Source of the DNA: Stagonosporopsis chrysanthemi
Taxonomy: Eukaryota; Ascomycota; Dothideomycetes; Pleosporales; Didymellaceae
Assembly (NCBI GenBank): GCA_022560025.1
Contig: JAFISE010000002.1
Coordinates: 496,001 to 560,000 of the forward strand
Reading direction: 5' to 3'
Length of the DNA: 64,000 bases
Positions 56,913-64,000 of this stretch are shown one piece after another. The notes under the pieces are model-generated. The model was not told the origin of the DNA and made no database searches. It saw only the letters and a list, made by a program, of their open reading frames with translations. Both the position numbers and the translations under genes were made by a program. Within the stretch, counting starts at the first letter, position 1; every line of letters begins with the position of its first letter.

Positions 56913-59091
56913 GGTCGGACAGACCGACTAGCGTAGTCTTTGGAGATCCAAGGATTCGACAAATACAAAGTTGTGCTACGTGCTATATTTGATGTCTTCC
57001 CCGACACATTGCGGTGTAGAACAAACGGCAAGTACGCAATGGCGACATGGGATGTGGGGTGAGTAGATCAAACTGCGGAGAGACGAATAGAAAGCGGATC
57101 ACTCAGAGCAGCACGACAAATTTGTGGAGGTGCGTTGTGCGTGGCTCGACAGCAGTAAGTTGAAACAGAGCGCTCCAATTGACGAAGCAGAGGCGCAGGA
57201 CAACGTCACAAGACAGGTTCCGGTAAGAGAGCTGAGATATGCAAGCAAGAGTCGCGCAGCAGAGCGAAATTCAAAGTGGCTGCCACCCTAGCCAGCCTCA
57301 CCTGGCAGCACACGGACGCAATGTTGGGAAGACGCGCTTGGCCTGTGCTCGCCATTGGACCACGTAGGAACACATCGTTCGCTGGTTGTAAGAGAATTTG
57401 AGCCCGGGAGGTGGGTTCCTGCGATCGAGGCATCTGCCCCAATTGGCCGGCTGCCAAGTTAGCTGCTTGAGGCTGCAGACCATGTCGCCAGCACGAATCG
57501 TGGTGCAGCAGCAGCAGCAATCCACGACGCGCTTGGGCGCGGCCAGCGGGCGGTTGCGCTTGTGGGGAATGCGGGCTTGTCGACCAACGTCGCGAGCCAC
57601 CGGAGCTCCCCTTCGGCGCCCAAGGAAGGGTCGCGATGCAGGGACGCCGGCGAAACGTGAGGGCTAGATGCAAAGGGTGATGGTGTAGATGGAGATGAGT
57701 GACGTGTAAGTGGGCGCGCCGCACTAGAAGCTCGAAGAGGCCTAGACACTGATTCCTGCATCGAGGTCCATCGAGCCGGCCCGCCGCGTCGTTTTGTTCC
57801 ACCAGCTTCCGTGCACGACGTGGGACAGTGTGGGAGGACTACCCGCTGACATGTTCTGGTACTTCAATGTGCAACAGGCCGGTCAATCGCAGGTGGTTGT
57901 GGGACATGCTGTGGCAGAGCCTTTGATCTCTCAGCTCGACGATCGTGGTGGTGACGTGCGTCTAGGAACTGCGGCGCGAATATTGCAGCGGCTATCGAGG
58001 TTAGGGCAATAAATGGGCTGTCGAAGGGGCGGAACTATGAGCGAATGTCGCGCGAGTACGTGTTCAATCGCAACAGCAAACATCGCCACCAGCGTAGAGG
58101 CCCAAAGTTCATCGCCCACTATGCTCACCACAGAGAGTGCAGTCGGCCCTACCAAGGAGGGTGAGTGACGGGAACGTTCACTTCAGGTGCACCACTGAAA
58201 GACTGCGAGATAAGGTGATTCTCGAATTTCTACGCTCCTTCCTCAGATTTACACAAAGATCCAGCTTAAGTGGAGGGTTTTAGTAGATTTTAGCTAGGCG
58301 CTAAACGGTCGACTGGATACGTTGGTTCTCACTCATTAACAAGAACAGCCTAGATTTTACTGGATAGCTCCACGCTGTAGACTGCTAGTGCTAGGGGCGC
58401 TTTACAATCTCGAGAGATTCTGGCATTGCCGTCTGCCACACATCTTGACTTCGAGAACAAGGTCTTTCTTTACCTTCATTCTTCCTGGCTTTTCTGCTGT
58501 GCTTTCTGAATCACTTTCCAGTCCACCGTTCATCCGAGCCAAATGTCATGAGCGTTTAATAGATACCAACATATCTTTGAACCTGCCACCCACAATCATT
58601 CCTTTCAAAGCGACCAGCTTTGCAGAACTTCTCCCTACGCACACAGAACCTTGGCTTTTGCAGGACGATAAACCAAGTGTTTCCAACGAGTGTGTTCCCA
58701 GAAGAGTTCAGCTAGTCTCCTTGTGCCAGCATGTATAATGTGAGGTTGTGAATCTGTGATAGCAAAAAGAAATGAATCCATGTATCGAATGCATATCAGT
58801 TCCTTCCTTGCTTGTTTTACACGCAGTCGTGTTCTAACTCTTGATTCAGCTCAAGCTTCAACATAACGCTCAGAGTTTAGCATACAACTTAAATATGACT
58901 TTTGCATTGCTGAACTCGCAACTGCTGTCAGGGCTCGCGCTGAGACTGCAAGTACGTCAAGGTGACAGACAAGGAAGGCACGATGATGAGTACCTCACCA
59001 CAAGTCGCCATCACTCGTCACGCACCTCTCACGAATTCATTCGACGCTCGCTCAATACAACCCAGCTCGAAGTCTGTGACTGTCGCTCAGC
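56913..59091. other. 2.2-kb gap with no confident gene
   Basis: It separates the divergent giant-protein gene and the small gene at 59092. Frames at 57206-57802 (minus, no ATG) and 58388-58738 (plus) have no motif. The DNA near 58260-58390 is A+T-rich. Most of this interval is probably the long promoter and leader of the giant gene. Confidence 0.4.
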
Positions 59092-59809
59092 ATGAACGCA
59101 CCACCAGCTACACAGGCCGACGGAGGTGCCCTCACCAAACCCCGTACGTCAGCCATTGGTACAGACTCCCATTGGCTCTTCTGCAATTCACTGACTACTC
59201 CAGATGATCGGGCGGTCCACATGGTCGCTGAAGCACTGAAGTACGCCGGAGAGCATTGCTGGTGCCGGTACTCGTCGACGCCGGAGCTCCGGTTAGTGGC
59301 GAGTGAACCCTACCTCAAGTAGCCTCGACTGACGTCTTCTAGAGTTGAGACGCACCAAACTGAAGAAGCGATTCTGCAAGCAAGAACACGATGTCAATGT
59401 CGATGTCGATGCGATGTCAGACCACTCGGAAGGCCATGCCAAAAGCATCGTGTTTTTCGACGATTTCATCATCAGCCTCGTTGCACGCTCACGTGTGGAC
59501 ATTGACAGGTATTTCAAGGAGGGAAAAGATGCTAGCTTTGTGGCCGATCTCGTGTACGACGAGCTGGTCGAGAGATGGGACGGCCCTCTGCAGAAAGAAG
59601 GCGAGCACGTGCAGACCCTGAGGGAGAAGGCGGAAGTCTGGAACCGGCACAAGAAGGGCATCCCGCCGGTGTCCAGCCAGGGTGAGCGCACCGCCTCGCC
59701 GTTGACAGTTCACAAGTATGCGGGCGGCACTGCTCCTGCTATGACGCCTTCTCGCGACCGCTCAGCCTCCGTCGAGGACCCGTGGGCCATGACCCACTCA
59801 ATCGGCTGA
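59092..59809 (+). CDS. Unrecognised 205-residue protein
   Basis: Exons are 59092-59143, 59204-59302 and 59343-59809. Intron 1 (60 bp) has a GTACGT donor and ACTCCAG acceptor. Intron 2 (40 bp) uses a GTGAAC donor with a CTGAC branch and TTCTAG acceptor; it is the only phase-consistent choice that reaches the long third exon. The central part is mostly helical (HMVAEALKYAGEH, FFDDFIISLVARSRVDIDRY, FVADLVYDELVERW, VQTLREKAEVWNRHKKGIP) with a basic segment (KLRRTKLKKRFCKQEHD), followed by a Ser/Thr-rich tail. The fold looks like a small helical bundle, possibly a protein-interaction module. I do not recognise the family. The second intron is the weakest point of the model. Confidence 0.6.
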
Positions 59810-60067
59810 TGTCGGGGGACTAGGTGCGTGAAGAGTGGTGTTTCAATCATCGTAGGGGATTCGCAAAGCCATCGACTTCTAGAAGTTGTGAGCAGCGAAG
59901 GGCAATAAAACAAAGCAACGACACAGCGCAGTAAACTCACACAAGTAGCATCTCAAAAGCATCACTACACCCATACCTCCACGAATTTTCATCCCCCCCC
60001 CCTCTCCCTTCTTAAGCCACATCCTCCTCCTCCTCAAGACACCCTCCCTCATAAGCACTCCCCCATC
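59810..60067. other. Convergent spacer
   Basis: A 258-bp convergent spacer. It includes a pyrimidine-rich stretch (59990-60060) near the end of the minus-strand gene. No gene is seen. Confidence 0.5.
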
Positions 60068-61648
60068 TCACACCACAACCCAATCCACACCCACCCTCCA
60101 CCGCCGCCCCTGCACCTCGACCTCCCACGTCGGCGCCCGGATCGCAACCACACTCCCCACCCTGACCTTCACTCCGCTGCCGATACTGCTACTGTCACTG
60201 TTGCCACTGTTGCCACTCCGCGGTCCCCGCGCTCCGCCTTGGCCTGCGAGGAGGAGGTGCAGTGTATCACTGTCTCCGTCATTGCTGTCTTCTGGGATGA
60301 GAGCGCTGGGGGCAGGGATGCGGGAGGCGTTGTACAGGGCGGGATTTGTGGGGGCGTGGGAGACGCGGGAGGCGAGGGCGAAGAGGAGGGTGTGGGGGAG
60401 ACAATGTGTTTCTGTTTGTGTTTCTGTTTGTGTTTCTGTTTGTGTTTCTGTTTGTGTTTCTGTTTGTGTTTCTGTTTGTGTTTCTGTTTGTGTTTCTGTT
60501 TCTGTTTCTGTTTCTGTTTGTGTTTGTGTTGCTGTTTGTGTTGCTGGCTCTTCTTCGCCGTCTGGGGGTCTGGGTCTGGGTGCGGATATGGCTGCGTCTG
60601 CGTCTGCGTCTGCGTCTGCGCGTCCGTCTCTCAAGGCTGTACGCAAACCCGCCTCTCGACCAATGCGCATAATCCGCACCCTGAGGCCTGCTTCTTCTCC
60701 CCGCTCTCTCGTGTGTGTCTGCATCTGCATCTGCGTCTGCGTCGGTATCTGCATCTGCGCCAGCGCCGCAGCCTCGACCACCCACCCCGCGACCGTCGCC
60801 GCCAGCCCGGACGCGACGTACTTCCCTTTCTTGCGCGAGGGCGAGAAGATGTCGGGAAGTGGGCGGGGGGGCAAGGGCGGGCTGGTGGGGGGCGCGGGGA
60901 GGAGGAAGGCGGGGCGGTGGTGGTTGTGGGGGGTGGTTGCGCCCTGGGGGGTGGTGTGAGCGTTGTTCGCGACGGCGGCGGTATTGAGGGTGGGAGAGTT
61001 GGTGGCGGGCGGGAAGCGGAAGCGGTGGTGTGCTGGTGGAGCGGGGGTTGCTGGTTGAGCTGGGGTGTATGGGGCGGGAGGAGAGGCGGTGCGGCGGCGT
61101 TTGGCGCGGGGGAGGGAGGGGAAGAGGATATCGTCGTCGTCGTCGTTGTCTCTTTCGTCATAGGCTCCTTGGGCCGTGGTGGCTCCATGCCCATCTCCCT
61201 CCTCCTCTTCCTCTTCGTCACCGAAGACTTCGCCCCGTTCAACTGTCCGCAGCACATCCCCACCCCTGTCCTCTTCCTCTCCTTTCTCCTCTTCCTCCTC
61301 CTCCCCCCGCAGCGGACTCGCCTGCGCCTGCGACTGCGCCTGCGACTGCGACCCCTCCTCAATACTCTCCACCCTCTCCAAAACCCTCCTCGCCTTCACC
61401 CTCGGCACATCTGCCCCGTCCCCGCCCTCCCCGCCGCCCCTCCCCCGCACAGCGCCCGCATGCTGCAGCGGCGCAACCACGAAGCGCCGCGCGGGCGTAG
61501 TTTTCTTGGGCTGCGCGTCTGGCTGCGCGCTTACAGCCGTGGGTGTGTGTGTGAGCGCATGGCGCAGGCTGGAGGGGGCGCTTGGTTTCGGCTTTGGTGT
61601 TTGGGGCGGGGCTATGAAGCGGTGTGGTGAGGGCTTTTGGGGCGGCAT
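60068..61648 (-). CDS. Disordered nuclear-type protein with TQTE repeat
   Basis: A single exon of 526 codons from ATG 61648; the frame stays open to 61780 but begins there with GTG. The N terminus is Pro/Ser/Lys-rich (PHRFIAPPQTPKPKP). Acidic blocks (GEEEEEEKGEEED), a DDDDD run and a nuclear-localisation-like KRRRTAS follow. An ordered patch near residue 255-290 reads LPDIFSPSRKKGKYVASGLA and TVAGWVVEAAALAQ. Residues of about 368-414 are a TQTE repeat. The C-terminal 35 residues form a small beta-rich end (VRVGSVVAIRAPTWEVEVQG, RRWRVGVDWVVV). The ordered patch and C terminus resemble a fungal-specific protein I have seen without an assigned function; treat this as weak. DNA on the opposite strand is open for 463 codons only because of the repeat. 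Confidence 0.65.
   Translation of the reverse strand: MPPQKPSPHRFIAPPQTPKPKPSAPSSLRHALTHTPTAVSAQPDAQPKKTTPARRFVVAPLQHAGAVRGRGGGEGGDGADVPRVKARRVLERVESIEEGSQSQAQSQAQASPLRGEEEEEEKGEEEDRGGDVLRTVERGEVFGDEEEEEEGDGHGATTAQGAYDERDNDDDDDILFPSLPRAKRRRTASPPAPYTPAQPATPAPPAHHRFRFPPATNSPTLNTAAVANNAHTTPQGATTPHNHHRPAFLLPAPPTSPPLPPRPLPDIFSPSRKKGKYVASGLAATVAGWVVEAAALAQMQIPTQTQMQMQTHTRERGEEAGLRVRIMRIGREAGLRTALRDGRADADADADAAISAPRPRPPDGEEEPATQTATQTQTETETETETQTETQTETQTETQTETQTETQTETQTETHCLPHTLLFALASRVSHAPTNPALYNASRIPAPSALIPEDSNDGDSDTLHLLLAGQGGARGPRSGNSGNSDSSSIGSGVKVRVGSVVAIRAPTWEVEVQGRRWRVGVDWVVV
60405..60545. repeat. 12-bp coding minisatellite (TQTE)
   Basis: Units of TGTGTTTCTGTT on the plus strand, about eight nearly perfect copies plus decayed 6-bp TTTCTG and TTTGTG variants at the right end. 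On the minus strand they encode TETQ/TQTE and TETE. Copy-number change in whole units preserves the reading frame. Confidence 0.93.
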
Positions 61649-62143
61649 TTCGGGCGCGGCATTGGGGGTGAGGTGTGATGTGGGTGGAGGTTGTGGACGT
61701 GTTGATGTTGGTGGTGGTGGTGGCGGTGGTGGCGTTGGTACAAGACGCGGTGCGGGATGTGGGGTGCTACGCGGTGTCACGTGATGAGATGGTTGGAAGG
61801 CTTTAATTATCTATGGTAGGGTCCGAGGTGGCTTTTGTATCTGCGGGAGACATGTCGGCTTTGAAATGTCCTGATCTGCCACTGCGCGTCTGCCCCGATG
61901 CGCCTGTTGGTGTCCTGCAGCAGCCTTCGAAATGGCCCAGTCGGCCTGCCAGTACTGTCTCCGTCCTTTGAAGACTTGTGGTGGACTCTTCGGCTGCAGC
62001 ATTCGTGTGGGCCTCGTGGCATTTCTGGTAATGCAATGTCGTCTCGAGCAATTCATGTGGCGCAGAGCTCCAGCATCTCAGGCCATCCAAGGGTATCGTT
62101 GTCTAGCTTTGTGCGCCTGAATGCACAGCGTCGTCCGGCAGCA
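61649..62143. other. Short spacer between two minus-strand genes
   Basis: 495 bp between the TQTE protein start and the SPF27 gene end. It holds the promoter of the first and the 3' end of the second. No gene is seen. Confidence 0.45.
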
Positions 62144-62907
62144 TCACACGGCACCGGCCCGTCGTCGCTCCAGGATCTGCTGCTTCAGGCCCTCGGCGGC
62201 GACCTCGGTCTCCAGCACGCGGCCGACGCCCTTCTTCCACGTCTCCTCCAGCGTCTTGATCTCGCCGTGCACGCTCTCCTGCTGCGTGCGCCGCAGCGTC
62301 GCGACCTCGTCGTGCTGCCGCCTCACGTCCGCCAGCTCGGCCTCGATGCCCTTGAGCATGTCCTCGAGCTGGGCGTTGCCGACCAGCCAGGCGTTCTTGC
62401 CAAACTTCTCCAGCAGGCCGAGCTGCGTCAGGCGCCCCTGGACGTACTCGGCGCTGGTGTAGGCCTGCTTCAGCGCGGAGCTCCACTTGGCCAGCAGGTC
62501 GGGGCGGTGCTCGTCGCTGGTGGGGTCGGTGTTCTCGGGGGCGTCGAGGTCCTCGTAGCGCTTCAGGTCGATGCCCGACAGCTTCGAGGCCGGGTTGCCG
62601 TCCAGGCGCGCATGCTCGCGCTCGATGAAGTCGGAGAAGCGCGGCGTGTACTGGGCGGCGCGGGCGAGGGCCGGGTGCAGGTCGGCCGTGTCGACGCCGG
62701 CGGTCCTGATGTCGGCGACAATGGCTGCACGCGCAGCGGCCAGGGCGGCGTCGTCGACGTGGGTGTCGACGTCTGCAGAGCGTTAGCCGGCCGCCAATAT
62801 TGCTCACGCGACGCGGGCGCCGGCGCGGTGGAAGCGAGCACAGCAACAAAGGCAGGTACTATGGACGTACAGGGCAGCGAGTCGTAGGATTCGTTTATCA
62901 GCGGCAT
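62144..62907 (-). CDS. cwf7: Pre-mRNA splicing factor SPF27/BCAS2 (Cwf7)
   Basis: Exon 1 is 62907-62871 and exon 2 is 62772-62144. The 98-bp intron (GTACGT donor, GGCTAAC branch, CTGCAG acceptor) splits the codon for Tyr. The product has 221 residues. The N terminus MPLINESYDSLPYVD is the family hallmark (LPYID). Then come FSDFIEREHARLD, SAEYVQGRLTQLGLLEKFGK, NAWLVGNAQLEDML and a coiled coil (AELADVRRQHDEVATLRRTQ) ending in LKQQILERRRAGAV. SPF27 is a core member of the Prp19/NTC complex that activates the spliceosome. Length and motif order match the family closely. The gene is divergent from the ceramidase across 439 bp. Confidence 0.94.
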
Positions 62908-63346
62908 GGCTGGGGTGAGGGTGCGGAGCAGATACTGGCAGCGCAACGAGCGCCCGCCTGCAGACACACACACTAGTGCGCCGGCCCGGACGTCATGCGC
63001 CCCGCGCGAATCAGCTCGCGGGCGCCGGACAGGACTGCAGCATCACACATTGCAGCCCTCGCAGACAACGCCTGTCGTGGGAGCTGGCGATAGTGCGCCC
63101 TCGTACCCCTCGTCCTATCGTCCCCTCGTCCCCTCGTCCCCTCGTCCCCTCGTCCCCTCGTCCCCTCGTCCCCTCGTCCCTCCGTCCCCCCGTCCCCTCA
63201 TACCCCCGGCCTGCCATGTGAAGGCGCCGTGTTGCGTCCCGACGACGTCGACGTCTGACGTAGATACTATATATGCGCTTGCCCTGCGCTACTCTCACCC
63301 GCCTCACCACGCTGCCGCTCGCTTCCGCTGCACACCTCTCTCCGCC
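62908..63346. promoter_or_regulatory. Bidirectional promoter with 8-bp minisatellite
   Basis: Divergent interval between SPF27 and ceramidase. The sequence TATATATGCG at 63269-63278 lies about 75 bp upstream of the ceramidase ATG and could serve as a TATA-like element. A repeat of TCCCCTCG (annotated separately) sits in the middle. Confidence 0.5.
63121..63176. repeat. TCCCCTCG minisatellite, seven perfect units
   Basis: Seven perfect 8-bp copies of TCCCCTCG at 63121-63176, flanked on both sides by decayed units (63103-63203). It lies inside the divergent promoter and is likely to vary in copy number. Confidence 0.93.
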
Positions 63347-64000
63347 ATGGCGCGCTCACACATTGCTGTCGCCGTCGGCGCGGCTGTCGCTGCCCTCCTG
63401 ATCGTCGGGCAGCTTGTCATCCACCTGGGCTTGCCCAACAACGAGTTCTGGCACTGGCGCCTGGACCAGAGCAGCCACAGCCACAGCCATGGCCCGCCGG
63501 ACCTGTTCATGAGCACCAAGCAGGACGGCGGCCTGGTCGACGACCCGTCGCAGTACCTGCTCGGCGTGGGCAAGGCCGACATCACTGGGTGGGTCGCCCG
63601 CCCAGCAGCTTCGGTGCAGTGCTAACCCGCCCAGCCCCGTCGTCGAGCTCAACCTGATGGGCTATGCCAACTCGTCGCAGGTGGGCACCGGCCTGAGACA
63701 GCGCCTGTACTCGCGCGCCTTCATCGTGGGCAGCCCGAGCGCCCCCGGCGAGCGCGTCGTGTACATGGTGCTGGACACGCAGTCGGGCGACACGGCCATC
63801 CGCAACGGCATCCTGGAGGGCCTGCGCGCGCTGGGCTCCGAATACTCCGTCTACACCAAGAACAACGTCGCCGTGACAGGCACACACAGCCACTCCGGCC
63901 CGGGCGCCTGGCTCAACTACCTGCTCCCCCAGATCACGAGCCTGGGCTTCGACAAGCAGAGCTACCAGGCCATTGTCGACGGCGCGGTGCTCTCCATCCA
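63347..64000 (+). CDS. Neutral/alkaline ceramidase, 5' part
   Basis: Exon 1 is 63347-63588; after a 46-bp intron (GTGGGT donor, GCTAAC branch, CCCAG acceptor) exon 2 starts at 63635 and runs off the window. The N terminus has a membrane anchor or signal (HIAVAVGAAVAALLIVGQLV). Then come a His/Ser-rich linker (SSHSHSHGPPD) and the ceramidase start YLLGVGKADITGPVVELNLM and GYANSSQVGTGLRQRLYSRA. The zinc-site region GTHSHSGPGAWLNYLL matches the GTH(T/S)HSGPGG motif of neutral ceramidases. The enzyme hydrolyses ceramide to sphingosine and fatty acid in the secretory pathway or at the cell surface. About 203 residues are visible of a usual 700-750. The active-site serine lies beyond the window edge. 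Confidence 0.93.

Noticed and set aside
60239..61630. A 463-codon plus-strand frame with a CLCF repeat
   Set aside because: It is the reverse reading of the TQTE array and flanking GC-rich DNA. The minus-strand frame has acidic blocks, a nuclear-type basic motif and an ordered C terminus.
1..64000. A secondary-metabolite or other functional gene cluster
   Set aside because: The MFS transporter, SGNH protein and regulators are separated by unrelated housekeeping genes, and no polyketide synthase, peptide synthetase, terpene cyclase or cytochrome P450 is present.

Overview
This is a window of nuclear DNA from a filamentous ascomycete (Pezizomycotina). The evidence is the single-gene transcription units, short introns (mostly 40-100 bp) with GTAAGT/GTACGT-like donors and CTAAC/CTGAC branch sites, and a gene content shared by moulds: CRY-DASH, an RO7-type actin-related protein, MATA-HMG and C2H2 regulators, a PLAC8 protein, a DUF7728-like protein and a neutral ceramidase. 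Dothideomycetes is my best guess at class, but that is an inference. I found no rRNA, tRNA, complete transposon, CRISPR array or secondary-metabolite cluster. I model 25 protein genes. Exon joins were worked out by hand from splice signals and reading-frame phase; they are not backed by transcripts.

Layout, left to right. 0.9-8 kb: CRY-DASH with a presequence-like N terminus and an RGG tail, a secreted-looking DJ-1/PfpI protein, and an MFS transporter. 8.9-13.7 kb: an LtrA-like membrane protein with a predicted 8-nt micro-exon, then two small single-pass membrane proteins sharing a CC-x5-WP motif. 13.6-15.1 kb is gene-free and rich in simple repeats. 15-26.4 kb: a GAS2-domain cytoskeletal protein, an M28 glutamate-carboxypeptidase-like protein, an SGNH/GDSL-like protein and an HMG-box regulator. 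27.9-33.4 kb: a small protein whose intron holds a very long poly-C run, a GrpB-GNAT fusion, a DUF7728-like protein, a PLAC8 protein and a membrane protein; the last two each appear to use a GC-AG intron. 34-41.8 kb: a C2H2 factor, an Arp10/RO7-like protein, NOP58 and RNA polymerase III subunit RPC9. 44-57 kb: an unrecognised conserved-looking protein and a giant, acidic, repeat-rich protein of about 3,278 residues, modelled by joining two very long open frames across a 443-bp intron. 59-64 kb: an unrecognised small protein, a disordered protein with a TQTE repeat, the splicing factor SPF27/Cwf7, and the 5' part of a neutral ceramidase that runs off the window.

The genes do not form one pathway. 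Housekeeping functions (NOP58, RPC9, SPF27, Arp10) are mixed with surface or secreted proteins (DJ-1, M28, SGNH, DUF7728, LtrA, PLAC8, the CC-x5-WP pair, ceramidase). The most distinctive features are structural: non-canonical introns, a micro-exon, a length-unstable homopolymer inside an intron that is open in frame, and fast-evolving tandem repeats inside disordered proteins.
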